Positions 50,230 to 59,095 of a stretch of DNA of 64,000 nt are shown piece by piece. The stretch's first letter is position 1; each line of letters opens with the position of its first letter. The stretch comes from CAYPFY01 sp964410105. Lineage in GTDB: Bacteria; Bacteroidota; Ignavibacteria; UBA10030; SZUA-254. Made by a program: the position numbers and the translations under genes. Where the stretch lies: NCBI GenBank assembly GCA_964410105.1, contig CAYPFY010000003.1, forward strand, positions 62,001-126,000, written 5' to 3'. The notes under the pieces are model-generated. The model worked only from the letters and a program-made list of their open reading frames with translations, was not told the DNA's origin and did no database searches.

Positions 50230-52326
50230 CTATCTGAGGGAAAGAGCACCCTCCGCCACCGCCGAATCCAGCATGTCAACGACGTCTTTCAGAACGACCG
50301 TCCCGTAATACCACGACCCTCCGGCAAGCTGCTCGGCCCGGACAGCCTTGTAAATATCATAAAAGCTCCTGCGGCCATCGACGAAATTGTAAACTTCGTC
50401 GCGCATAAGGCTGTGCAGGGTTCCGGGGGTTTTGGCTTTTCCCCTGTTCTTGAAGTACAGACCCAGGTCTGCGGGATTGACGGGGATTTTCCGCGACGCC
50501 GCGAGGTCCTCCGCTCCAGGCACCGGGTTATCAGGCGTCTTCCCGTGAAGATCTCTGTAGACGACCTCCAGGTCGGCCATCAGTCCGGCCTGCTTTCCCG
50601 AAACCCGGGCGGCCAGTTCCGGAATCACAGCAGGGTCCTGCGGTGAAAAGATTTTTAGGGAATTCAGAGCCCGGATCTCCCTCAGAATCCCCTGCTCGAT
50701 AAGCAACTGCGCATCCTTCCATCCGCCCCCGTCGTCATGCCTCCCGTCCTGCAATGCTTGTACAGCCGCGTGAAAGTCGTTAGCCAGACGGCGCTCGCCC
50801 TGAGCAAATGTCTCGCCCGCAAACAGGGGAATCTCCCGCTCGGTCGCAAAAGCCAGGACGTATGCCGTCGATCCCATCAGGAACTGATTGCGCCGGAGCT
50901 GCGTCTGATCGACCTGGTAAAGATCATCCTCGGAAGAATGAATGTAGGGGTCGTCCCAGTTGATTGTGGCGACGGCCGGGACTCCGATGATCCCCTCCAC
51001 GAAACACATGTGATCGGAAGAGTTGAAATAGGGGACAAACCTCGCGTTATAGCCCTGCCGCGTCCCCCTTGTCGCATACAGGGGGCGCGTGTAAGGCCGC
51101 GGATAGCCCCCGCTTCTGCTTGCGGCAAGGTAGCCGTTGTTCGTCAGGATGAGGTAATTGCCAATGCTTTCGAATATCGCATCGAGATACGATGTGCGGG
51201 AATGCGGGGCGAAAATCAGGTGCTGGACCCGGCTCCCCATGGCCTGGTTTGCCCCGACCATGTCCTGGTGAATGTTGGCGAGGAATTTTCTGGGTTCCTC
51301 CGGGTGCTCCTCGAAATACTTGTATTCGGATGAAATCTCGTCCGTCCACCAGAAGCGGATGTCCCTGAGGGGTTTCTTTATCTTCCCTGCGGCGACGAGG
51401 GAATTGATCGACCGTGCGATCTCCAGGATGTTCGCGCATCCGCTCCCGTCATCGTTTGCAGAGCTCTTTTCCTCCTGCAGATGAGCGGTGATGACGATCT
51501 GCTGATTATGGTAGGTCGAGCCTCGGATCCACCCTTCGACAAATCCGGTCCGCCCGGGCGTTTGCCCGATATCGGTTTTCACCCTGGCGTGAAGGACAAT
51601 CCTTCCACCCCGGGTTTTCTTCCCTGTGGCAAAAAGGTCCTGCAGCCCGTTCGTCTGCAGGATTTTCTTGAGGATTTCCCCCTTGCGCGGAGGCAGCATG
51701 AAGGCGAATGTGCCCTTCTTCCCCTCCGGCGGAGTGACCCCGATCCGGCCCCACGCGATCTGGTCCGGGACGTCGAGCGGGCTTCTCGACTCCGACGTCT
51801 GATAGGAAACTACGCCGACTGCGCCCTTCCCATACACAGCTGCCTGAACTGCGCCGCCGGGAGATCTGTTCGTCAGCACGATCTTACCTTTAAGATCCAT
51901 CCCGGTGAGGCTGTCCGCATCGCCGATCCAGACGAGCTCTGCCGTGACGTCGGCCGTGTGGCTCCCGTCCGCCAGGTAAACCGGCGCTTCGGCGATATCG
52001 GCGAGCTTCACCTCCACCGGCTCGGTCATCCAGAGTTCCGCCGATCGTGCCGTGTAGTTGGGAGCGTCCATCTTCTGCTCGACGAAATGGACGTTTTCCA
52101 AGCCCACGGCAGTCGCTGCCTGCATGACGTAATCCGCCGCCTTGAAGAAGCCTTCCATCCCGGAATCGCGGTGCCACTGGCTCAGGACGCGGATATGCTC
52201 GTAAGCGCGATCCCCGGAAAACTCGTTCGAGAGCATCCGGATATCGTCGTCGGTGAGGAAGGGGATCGACTGCCCCGATGCGGAAAAGGGGAGAAGGACC
52301 GACAGAATGAGCGCGGGGGTCTTCAT
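50230..52326 (-). CDS. Exported M28-family zinc peptidase
   Basis: 698 residues with a signal peptide (MKTPALILSVLLPFSASGQS). A PA domain (about 110-230) is inserted before the M28 catalytic core. Zinc-ligand motifs are TAHLQEEKSSANDDGSGCAN, RFWWTDEISSEYKYF, LANIHQDMVGA and YIHSSEDDLYQVD. Likely an aminopeptidase acting in the periplasm or outside; a long C-terminal helical region is family-typical for this subgroup. It fits the peptide-use theme of the window. Confidence 0.9.
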   Translation of the reverse strand: MKTPALILSVLLPFSASGQSIPFLTDDDIRMLSNEFSGDRAYEHIRVLSQWHRDSGMEGFFKAADYVMQAATAVGLENVHFVEQKMDAPNYTARSAELWMTEPVEVKLADIAEAPVYLADGSHTADVTAELVWIGDADSLTGMDLKGKIVLTNRSPGGAVQAAVYGKGAVGVVSYQTSESRSPLDVPDQIAWGRIGVTPPEGKKGTFAFMLPPRKGEILKKILQTNGLQDLFATGKKTRGGRIVLHARVKTDIGQTPGRTGFVEGWIRGSTYHNQQIVITAHLQEEKSSANDDGSGCANILEIARSINSLVAAGKIKKPLRDIRFWWTDEISSEYKYFEEHPEEPRKFLANIHQDMVGANQAMGSRVQHLIFAPHSRTSYLDAIFESIGNYLILTNNGYLAASRSGGYPRPYTRPLYATRGTRQGYNARFVPYFNSSDHMCFVEGIIGVPAVATINWDDPYIHSSEDDLYQVDQTQLRRNQFLMGSTAYVLAFATEREIPLFAGETFAQGERRLANDFHAAVQALQDGRHDDGGGWKDAQLLIEQGILREIRALNSLKIFSPQDPAVIPELAARVSGKQAGLMADLEVVYRDLHGKTPDNPVPGAEDLAASRKIPVNPADLGLYFKNRGKAKTPGTLHSLMRDEVYNFVDGRRSFYDIYKAVRAEQLAGGSWYYGTVVLKDVVDMLDSAVAEGALSLR

Positions 52327-52338
52327 TGACTTTTTTGG

Positions 52339-52360
52339 GAAAAAGGCGGCATCTCCCGCC
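52339..52360 (-). terminator. Intrinsic terminator after the FKBP gene
   Basis: Minus strand GGCGG-GAGATG-CCGCC followed by TTTTTC, 15 bases after the FKBP stop and just before the M28 start codon. Confidence 0.65.
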
Positions 52361-52375
52361 GATGTGTAACGGATG

Positions 52376-53065
52376 TTATTTGATGGCCAGCAGCTCGACC
52401 TCGAAGATCAGCACGGCATTGGGCGCGATCACTCCCCCGGCGCCCCGGGAGCCGTACGCAAGATCGGGCGGGATGTAGAGTTCCCATTTGGAGCCTGTCG
52501 GCATGAGAAGCAAAGCCTCGGTCCATCCCTTTATGACCCCATTGACCGGGAATTCCGCGGGCTTTCCCCTCTTTATAGAGCTGTCGAACTCCGTCCCGTC
52601 TATCAACGTCCCGCGGTAATGAACGCTAACAGTCTCCGTGTCTTTCGGCTTGGGACCGGTCCCGGCTGTAATCACCTTGTACTGGAGCCCGTCCGGCAGC
52701 GTTATCACCCCCTCCTTCTTCTTGTTTTCTGCGAGAAAAACTTCACCCTGCTTCAAGTTCTTTTCTCCTTGTTCTTTTTGCATTGTTTCGTGTTTTGCCA
52801 TCACCTGTTGCTGTAAATTCGTCATGCATGTTGTGATCTGCTCTTCCGTCATCATGGGCTTCACGCTGTCGATGGCGTCCTTGACGCCGCGGGCAAGCAC
52901 ATTCACGTCAACGTCTATCATCTGCCTCCGGATGTTCTTTCCCATGTCTAATCCGATGCTGTAACTGACGCTGTCTTTCGGTGACTTGAGCTGCACATCC
53001 TGCTGCGTCACCCCCTGGCAGGCAGCGATGATAAGACTCGCCCCCACTATACACACGTATTTCAT
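52376..53065 (-). CDS. FKBP-type peptidyl-prolyl isomerase, lipoprotein
   Basis: 229 residues from ATG 53065, which has AAAGGAC upstream and begins a lipoprotein signal (SLIIAACQG); the longer frame is not supported. An N-terminal helical dimerisation domain (about 25-125, SVSYSIGLDMGKNIRRQ...) precedes the FKBP domain: VSVHYRGTLIDGTEFDSS, FPVNGVIKGWTEALLLM, IPPDLAYGSRGAGGVIAPNA and LIFEVELLAI. It is a Mip/FkpA-like periplasmic folding factor. It has its own promoter and terminator. Confidence 0.96.
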   Translation of the reverse strand: MKYVCIVGASLIIAACQGVTQQDVQLKSPKDSVSYSIGLDMGKNIRRQMIDVDVNVLARGVKDAIDSVKPMMTEEQITTCMTNLQQQVMAKHETMQKEQGEKNLKQGEVFLAENKKKEGVITLPDGLQYKVITAGTGPKPKDTETVSVHYRGTLIDGTEFDSSIKRGKPAEFPVNGVIKGWTEALLLMPTGSKWELYIPPDLAYGSRGAGGVIAPNAVLIFEVELLAIK

Positions 53066-53124
53066 GATAAGTCCTTTCAATGATCTGTTCTGGCTTGGAG
53101 TTTCCTGTTGGGCCGTGAGCGTGG

Positions 53125-53153
53125 AAAATACCATTTTTCGCCAGCGAATCCAA
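53125..53153 (-). promoter_or_regulatory. Predicted FKBP promoter
   Basis: Minus strand TTGGAT, 17-base spacer, TATTTT; start near 53118. Its -35 lies 8 bases from the -35 of the divergent spmA promoter. Confidence 0.5.
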
Positions 53154-53160
53154 ATGCCTA

Positions 53161-53188
53161 TTGATTTTGTGGGAGATTCCCCTATATT
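53161..53188 (+). promoter_or_regulatory. Predicted spmA promoter
   Basis: TTGATT, 16-base spacer, TATATT; start near 53195, 21 bases before ATG 53216. It is back-to-back with the FKBP promoter. Confidence 0.5.
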
Positions 53189-53215
53189 GAACTGCAAAAT
53201 TTTCCCCCGAGGCGA

Positions 53216-54115
53216 ATGCTCAATTATATCTGGCTCGGACTCGTTGTCATCGGAATTCTGGTCGCACTCGGTGCCGACTGGCACGATCTCTCGACCGGGC
53301 GCTACCATAACGGGGAAGAAGAGGAGGTGCTGATCAGTGCAACGGAGAAGCTTTCCGGACCCTGTACCGTCACGTCCTCTCTCCCCTCCGGTCCCCAGAA
53401 GGCAGTAATCCTTCCTTCAGGCGATCCGGGCGGATTCATACACATTTTCCCTGACTCCTCCGCCCCGGCGCTCTGGAAAGACAGGGCGAGAGGTCCGGAG
53501 TACCTCACGGCACGGCTCCGCTGGATCACCCCTTATTCGAAAGCGAGAATTCTTTTTGAGCCGGTAAAATTTGTGCGCCTGAATGCCGTCACAAACGATG
53601 GCATAATCAAATACGCGAAGACTGCCGTCGAACTCGCCATCGGCCTGATCGGCATCATGGCGCTCTGGCTCGGCATCATGAAGATCGCTGAACAATCGGG
53701 ACTCGTCGGCAAACTGGCGGCCGCCCTGAAACCGATTACGACGAAAATCTTCCCCGACGTCCCGCCCGATCATCCCGCCATGGGGGCGATGATCATGAAT
53801 ATTTCGGCGAACATGCTCGGACTGGCCAACGCCGCGACCCCCCTCGGCCTCAAAGCGATGGAAGAGCTCAGCAAGCTGAACAGGAAGGCCGGCACAGCCA
53901 CCGACGCCATGTGCACCTTCCTCGTTATCAACACCAGCAATGTCCAGATTATCCCGGCCACCGTCATCGCGCTCCGGGCCGCCGCAGGCTCGTCGAATCC
54001 GACGGAAATTCTCGGCCCGGTCATCGTCGCTACGTTTATTGCACTCGTCGTCGGGGTGTCTACTGCAAAGATTCTCGCAAAGCTCCCGGTCTATCGCAAA
54101 CAGCTCGCTGAATAA
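53216..54115 (+). CDS. SpmA-like nucleoside-recognition membrane protein with an extra extracytoplasmic insert
   Basis: 299 residues, about 100 longer than Bacillus SpmA. After TM1 (about 1-22) there is an insert of roughly 100 residues (WHDLSTGRYHNG to PYSKARILFEPVKFV), predicted to lie outside the membrane. The SpmA core then follows: AVELAIGLIGIMALWLGIMK, HPAMGAMIMNISANMLGLAN, AATPLGLKAMEEL and FLVINTSNVQIIPATVIALR. No sporulation is expected here, so the name is only homology. It is followed 4 bases later by spmB. Confidence 0.88.
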   Translation: MLNYIWLGLVVIGILVALGADWHDLSTGRYHNGEEEEVLISATEKLSGPCTVTSSLPSGPQKAVILPSGDPGGFIHIFPDSSAPALWKDRARGPEYLTARLRWITPYSKARILFEPVKFVRLNAVTNDGIIKYAKTAVELAIGLIGIMALWLGIMKIAEQSGLVGKLAAALKPITTKIFPDVPPDHPAMGAMIMNISANMLGLANAATPLGLKAMEELSKLNRKAGTATDAMCTFLVINTSNVQIIPATVIALRAAAGSSNPTEILGPVIVATFIALVVGVSTAKILAKLPVYRKQLAE

Positions 54116-54119
54116 GCCT

Positions 54120-54662
54120 GTGTCAACGTTCATATCGATCATCGACACGATTTCCATCGTCGCCATCCCCGCCATCGTCCTTTTTGTCGTCATATTCGGG
54201 GCGATCAAGAAGGTGAAGATCTACGAAGCGTTCGTCGAGGGGGCCAAGGAAGGTTTTAACGTCGGCGTGAGGATCATCCCGTTTCTCGTCGCCATCCTGG
54301 TCGCCATCGGAATCTTCCGCGCCGGGGGCGCCATGGAGATTTTGTCCGCGCTGCTTGCGCCCGCGACCCGCCTCATCGGCATGCCACCCGAAGCGCTCCC
54401 CATGGCGATCATCCGCCCTCTTTCCGGAAGCGGGTCTCTCGGGGTGATGTCGGAAATCTTCAAGTCGCACGGACCGGACTCCCTCATCGGCCGTATGGTC
54501 TCCGTCATGATGGGGAGCAGCGAAACTACTTTTTACGTTCTCGCCGTCTATTTCGGCTCCGTGTCCATCACCAGGACCCGTCAGGCCGTGCCCGCCGGGA
54601 TCATTGCCGATCTCACCGCCCTTCTTGCCTCGGTCTGGCTCGTGAATCTGATTTTTGGCTGA
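54120..54662 (+). CDS. SpmB-like nucleoside-recognition membrane protein
   Basis: 180 residues from GTG 54120, just after the spmA stop. The core motifs are FVEGAKEGFNVGVRIIPFLV, RPLSGSGSLGVMSEIFKSHG and MMGSSETTFYVLAVYFGSV. SpmA and SpmB normally act as a pair; in other phyla they are fused or linked. The transported or sensed molecule is unknown. Confidence 0.9.
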   Translation: MSTFISIIDTISIVAIPAIVLFVVIFGAIKKVKIYEAFVEGAKEGFNVGVRIIPFLVAILVAIGIFRAGGAMEILSALLAPATRLIGMPPEALPMAIIRPLSGSGSLGVMSEIFKSHGPDSLIGRMVSVMMGSSETTFYVLAVYFGSVSITRTRQAVPAGIIADLTALLASVWLVNLIFG

Positions 54663-54668
54663 ATCGGC

Positions 54669-54697
54669 TTGATTCTCAGAGTCTTGTTCCCTATATT
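54669..54697 (+). promoter_or_regulatory. Predicted proline dehydrogenase promoter
   Basis: TTGATT, 17-base spacer, TATATT; start near 54704, 49 bases before ATG 54753. It begins 7 bases after the spmB stop. Confidence 0.6.
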
Positions 54698-54752
54698 CAC
54701 CAGTCGTTTTGCGGGCTTCCGGACGACGCGGTTTCGGCCATAAAAATACTCG

Positions 54753-55649
54753 ATGAATATTTTTAACAAGATCGTCGTCGCCACCCTCCCCGCAGTCCCC
54801 AAGTCCGTTGTCCGAAAGTTTGCCAGCCGCTATATCGCCGGCGAAGAGATATCAGACGCAGTCCGCGTGGTCACCGGCCTCAACCGGCAGACGCTGCTCG
54901 CCACTCTCGACGTCCTCGGCGAGGATACCAAAGGCCGCGCCGAAGCCGTCCAGTCACGGGATACGATCCTTTCGGTCTTCGAAGCGATCAAAAGGGAAAG
55001 ACTCGACTCGAATGTTTCCGTGAAACTGACGCAGCTCGGGCTGAAACTGGGACGGGAGTTTTGTCTCGATACCGTGCGGCCGATTGTGGAGCTCGCCCGG
55101 TCGCTCCAGAATTTCGTCAGGATCGACATGGAAGATTCTTCCTGCACCGACGATACCCTGTGGGTGTACCGCCAGCTTCGCAGGGATTATACGAATGTCG
55201 GCATCGTGCTTCAGGCATACCTGCGCCGGAGCATGCGGGACGCTGAAGCGCTGATCGCCGAAGGTCTTACAAATTTCCGCCTCTGCAAGGGAATCTATAT
55301 CGAGCCGGAATCGATCGCCTACAAGGATCACAGGGCGATCAATGAGAATTTTGTGAAAATTCTGGAAAAAATGTTTCGGGGAGGCTCCTACGTCGGAATC
55401 GCCACCCATGACGACGACCTTATCCGGGCCTCCTCTGAGCTACTCCTGAAGTTTAAGCCCCCGGCCTACGAATATCAGATGCTCCTCGGGGTCCGGCCCG
55501 AGCTTCGCGCACGAATCGTGCGCGAATCTCACCGCCTCCGGATTTATGTCCCCTTCGGAAAGCAATGGTACCAGTATTCCCTCCGGCGTTTTAAGGAAAA
55601 CCCGCAAGTCGCAGGAAATGTCATCAAAGCCCTGATCTCACGAAACTAA
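54753..55649 (+). CDS. Proline dehydrogenase
   Basis: 298 residues of the single-domain PRODH barrel, the FAD enzyme that oxidises proline to pyrroline-5-carboxylate. Landmarks are VSVKLTQLGLKLGREFCLD, VRIDMEDSSCTDDTLWVYRQ, IVLQAYLRRS, LCKGIYIEPESIAYKD, IATHDDDLI, YEYQMLLGVRPEL and the C-terminal RIYVPFGKQWYQYSLRRFKE. The P5C dehydrogenase half of PutA is not fused and not in this window. Adjacent peptide transporter and peptidase genes suggest proline is released from imported peptides. Confidence 0.95.
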   Translation: MNIFNKIVVATLPAVPKSVVRKFASRYIAGEEISDAVRVVTGLNRQTLLATLDVLGEDTKGRAEAVQSRDTILSVFEAIKRERLDSNVSVKLTQLGLKLGREFCLDTVRPIVELARSLQNFVRIDMEDSSCTDDTLWVYRQLRRDYTNVGIVLQAYLRRSMRDAEALIAEGLTNFRLCKGIYIEPESIAYKDHRAINENFVKILEKMFRGGSYVGIATHDDDLIRASSELLLKFKPPAYEYQMLLGVRPELRARIVRESHRLRIYVPFGKQWYQYSLRRFKENPQVAGNVIKALISRN

Positions 55650-55663
55650 ACCAGGAGCGTTTC

Positions 55664-57646
55664 ATGGCTGATTCCAATAACAAGTCCGCCTTCCAGCCCT
55701 TCGTCGCGGCCGATACTCTCATAGCCGAATTCTCTATTCGGGCCATTATTCTCGGCGCGTGCTTCGGGCTTATATTCGGGGCCGCCACGGTCTACCTTGC
55801 CCTGCGGGCAGGCCTCACCGTCTCCGCCTCCATCCCCATCGCCGTGCTTTCCATCGCCGTATTCAAAAAGCTCGGCAAGTCGACGATTCTTGAAAACAAT
55901 ATCGTCCAGACGATCGGCTCTGCAGGCGAATCGATCGCAGCCGGAGTCGCCTTCACCTTTCCCGCCCTGATTTTCCTCGCAGGAGGGGAGCGGTTCTTTA
56001 CATACTTCAATATCCTCACCCTTGCCTTCGTCGGCGGAATTCTGGGGGTCTTGTTCATGGTCCCCCTCCGCCGCTCGCTTATCGTGAAGGAACATGGGAC
56101 GCTTCCGTATCCGGAAGGCACCGCGTGCGCCGAAGTGCTCATCGCCGGCGAGAGGGGAGGGTCTATGGCCCGCCGCCTCTTCTCAGGCCTCGGAATTGCT
56201 GTCGCCTACAAGACTCTGATGAGCGTCTTCGGGCTCTGGAAGGATACGCCGGGATACCTCGCGCCCCGCGGATCCTCGTTCCCGAATGCAAGCGTGAGCT
56301 CGGAGATAACTCCGGAATATCTCGGGGTCGGATATATAATCGGGCCGCGTATTTCGGGGGTCCTCGTCGCAGGAGGCGTGCTCTCTTATCTCGTCCTCAT
56401 ACCGCTCATAAGCTTTATCGGCGACGCGCTCCCCGCCATCCTGAAGCCCGCCGGGAAGCTTATTGCCGGCATGTCTCCGTCGGAAATCCGCGGAGGATAT
56501 GTCCGCTACATCGGAGCCGGAGCCGTAGCCGCCGGAGGCCTGATCACCCTGATCAAAACCCTCCCCACGATTGTCTCGGCGTTCAAGGACAGTTTCAAGA
56601 GTCTGAAAGATCTGAAGGCGGGTGTGAAACTCTCGCGGACCGAGCGGGACATCCCGATCACTTATGTCATCGTCGGTTCGCTTGCCCTGATCATCATCAT
56701 CGCCGTCCTTCCGCAGCTTCCCGGCACATTCCCCGGCACGCTCCTGATGGGCCTGCTAATCGTCGTGTTCGGGTTCTTCTTCGTCACCGTGAGCTCCCGC
56801 ATCGTGGGCATAATCGGATCGTCGAATAACCCGATCTCGGGCATGACGATCGCCACCCTGATGGCCACCTGCCTGATCTTCGTGAGCCTCAGGTGGACGT
56901 CCGATGTGTTCCAGTCCCTGGCGCTTGTGGTCGGGGGGATCGTCTGCATCGCCGCCGCCAACGCCGGCGCCACAAGCCAGGATCTGAAGACGGGCTATAT
57001 CGTGGGGGCTACCCCGATCTATCAGCAGATTGGCCTTGTGATCGGAGTGCTCGTCTCTACCTTCGCAATCGGCATGACGCTCCAGTGGATCGACGGCTCA
57101 ATGGCATATCACGGGATTCCCCACGCAATCGGGACCGAGAAGTATGCGGCTCCTCAGGCGACCCTGATGGCCACCATCATCAAGGGGCTTCTTGCTCAGG
57201 ATCTCCCCTGGGCCCTTGTGTTCATCGGGATGGCGATCTCAGTCGTGATGGAGCTCTGCGGCATCCGGTCGCTTTCCTTCGCCGTGGGCGTCTACCTCCC
57301 GCTCTCGACGACCTTTCCGATCTTCGTCGGCGGCGCACTGAAGGGGCTCGTCGATAAGATGCAGGGGGTGAAGGATGAATCGGAAGTGAGCCCCGGCATG
57401 CTCTACAGCACCGGGCTCGTCGCCGGAGGCTCGCTCACCGGCGTCCTGATCGCCATCCTGAGCGGCTACACTTTCATGACCGTCGTCGGCGGCGCCCAGA
57501 AGGAAGTCTCCGTCGCGGAATATCTGCTCGATGCCGTCGGGGTGCACGGCTGGACGAATCTCGGCGGATGGGCCGATCTGATCGGCGCCGCGATGTTTGG
57601 CCTCCTCTGCCTGATGCTCCTGCGCACCGCCATGAAGAAGGACTGA
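55664..57646 (+). CDS. OPT-family oligopeptide transporter 1
   Basis: 660 residues, about 14-16 membrane spans. Family motifs are FGLIFGAATVYLALRAGLTV, ILENNIVQTIGSAGESIAAG, PYPEGTACAEVLIAGE and SFAVGVYLPLSTTFPIFVGG. It imports peptides with protons. It begins 14 bases after proline dehydrogenase and ends just before pepD. Confidence 0.95.
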   Translation: MADSNNKSAFQPFVAADTLIAEFSIRAIILGACFGLIFGAATVYLALRAGLTVSASIPIAVLSIAVFKKLGKSTILENNIVQTIGSAGESIAAGVAFTFPALIFLAGGERFFTYFNILTLAFVGGILGVLFMVPLRRSLIVKEHGTLPYPEGTACAEVLIAGERGGSMARRLFSGLGIAVAYKTLMSVFGLWKDTPGYLAPRGSSFPNASVSSEITPEYLGVGYIIGPRISGVLVAGGVLSYLVLIPLISFIGDALPAILKPAGKLIAGMSPSEIRGGYVRYIGAGAVAAGGLITLIKTLPTIVSAFKDSFKSLKDLKAGVKLSRTERDIPITYVIVGSLALIIIIAVLPQLPGTFPGTLLMGLLIVVFGFFFVTVSSRIVGIIGSSNNPISGMTIATLMATCLIFVSLRWTSDVFQSLALVVGGIVCIAAANAGATSQDLKTGYIVGATPIYQQIGLVIGVLVSTFAIGMTLQWIDGSMAYHGIPHAIGTEKYAAPQATLMATIIKGLLAQDLPWALVFIGMAISVVMELCGIRSLSFAVGVYLPLSTTFPIFVGGALKGLVDKMQGVKDESEVSPGMLYSTGLVAGGSLTGVLIAILSGYTFMTVVGGAQKEVSVAEYLLDAVGVHGWTNLGGWADLIGAAMFGLLCLMLLRTAMKKD

Positions 57647-57648
57647 CC

Positions 57649-59094
57649 GTGCCGAGCGCGATCGATGGCCTGAAGCCGGAGCCCGTCTGGAAGGTTTTCG
57701 AAGAAATTTCCGGAATACCCCGCGGTTCGAAGAACGAGGCCGCCATCGCGGCCTATGTCGTCGCAACCGCGAAGCGCCTCGGCCTTGCCGTGAAACAGGA
57801 CCGCGCCGGGAACGTGGCGGTGAAAAAAGGAGCGACCGCGTCCCGCCCGAATTCGCCCAGCGTCTGCCTCCAGGGTCACCTCGATATGGTCTGTGAGAAG
57901 AACGCGGACAAAGTGCACGATTTCACGAAGGATCCGATCGAACTTGTCCGCAAGGGAAATGTGCTCGCGGCCAACGGCACAACTCTCGGGGCCGATAACG
58001 GTATCGCCGTCGCAACCAATCTCGCCCTCATGAAGGACATGACTCTTGCGCACGGCCCCCTGGAATTTCTCTTCACGATCGATGAGGAAACCGGCCTCAC
58101 CGGGGCCACCAACCTCTCGCCCGATCTTATCGAGAGCAAAACACTCCTGAACCTCGACTCCGAGGAGGAGGGGAGCATCTATGTGGGATGCTCCGGAGGC
58201 AGGGACACGGTCGGGACATTCCCCGTAAAATTCGAAAATCGCCCTCCCGGAAGCGTCTCTTTCTCGCTCGCCGTCAGCGGCCTGAAGGGAGGACACTCCG
58301 GACTCGAGATCGACAAGAACAGGGGGAATGCCGTGAAAATCCTGAACAGGGTTCTGCTTGCCCTCGAGAAACACCGCCTCAGGCTCTCGTCCATCGATGG
58401 CGGGAATAAACGCAACGCCATTCCGAGGGAATGCACGGCGTTTTTCTGGATACCGAAGAAAGCCGTCGCAGCGGCCAGGCGCAGTGTTTCGGAAATATCG
58501 GAAAGTATCAGGGCGGAGTTTTCGACGCTCGAACCAGCTCTCTCCCTGAGTCTTACGGAAGCGAAGGGGGGGAAGGTTTTCCCGGCAAAGCTCCAGGGGA
58601 GGATTTTAAGGGCAATTTCCGGCCTTCCCCACGGGGTCACGAAGATGAGCAGCGATATCCCGGGCCTGGTCGAAACGTCGACCAATGTCGCTTCGGTCGC
58701 GACGTCCCGGAAAGCCCTCATCATCGCGACCAGCCAGCGAAGTTCAGTAGAATCCGAAAACGAGGAAATGTGCGACACCGTCGCTTCCGTTTTGACGCTG
58801 GCCGGCGCAGAGGTGAAGTCCTCCGACGGATATCCCGGCTGGAAACCCAACTTGAATTCCCCGATCCTCAAAGTTGCACGGGAGACCTACAGCTCACTCT
58901 TCGGCAAAGAACCCGAGGTGAAAGCGATCCACGCCGGGCTCGAATGCGGCATCATCGGCGAGCGCATCCCCGGCATGGACATGGTGTCGTTCGGACCCAC
59001 GCTGGAAGGGGTCCATTCGCCGGACGAGAAGATCTACACCGACACGGTCGAACGGTTCTGGAATTTTCTCGTGGCCATACTGGCGAAGATTTAG
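57649..59094 (+). CDS. pepD: Aminoacyl-histidine dipeptidase PepD (M20C)
   Basis: 481 residues from GTG 57649, two bases after the OPT stop; an upstream start inside the OPT gene is rejected. Zinc-site motifs are LQGHLDMVCEKN, GADNGIAVATNLALM, IDEETGLTGATNL, NLDSEEEGSIYVGCSGG and the C-terminal IHAGLECGIIGERIPGMDMV with PTLEGVHSPDEKI. It splits dipeptides such as Xaa-His in the cytoplasm. It lies between two OPT transporters, so it probably processes what they import. Confidence 0.96.
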   Translation: MPSAIDGLKPEPVWKVFEEISGIPRGSKNEAAIAAYVVATAKRLGLAVKQDRAGNVAVKKGATASRPNSPSVCLQGHLDMVCEKNADKVHDFTKDPIELVRKGNVLAANGTTLGADNGIAVATNLALMKDMTLAHGPLEFLFTIDEETGLTGATNLSPDLIESKTLLNLDSEEEGSIYVGCSGGRDTVGTFPVKFENRPPGSVSFSLAVSGLKGGHSGLEIDKNRGNAVKILNRVLLALEKHRLRLSSIDGGNKRNAIPRECTAFFWIPKKAVAAARRSVSEISESIRAEFSTLEPALSLSLTEAKGGKVFPAKLQGRILRAISGLPHGVTKMSSDIPGLVETSTNVASVATSRKALIIATSQRSSVESENEEMCDTVASVLTLAGAEVKSSDGYPGWKPNLNSPILKVARETYSSLFGKEPEVKAIHAGLECGIIGERIPGMDMVSFGPTLEGVHSPDEKIYTDTVERFWNFLVAILAKI

Positions 59095-59095
59095 A

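Noticed and set aside
53066..53308. Extended N-terminus of the FKBP protein
   Set aside because: ATG 53065 has a good ribosome site and begins a lipoprotein signal; the longer frame crosses both divergent promoters.
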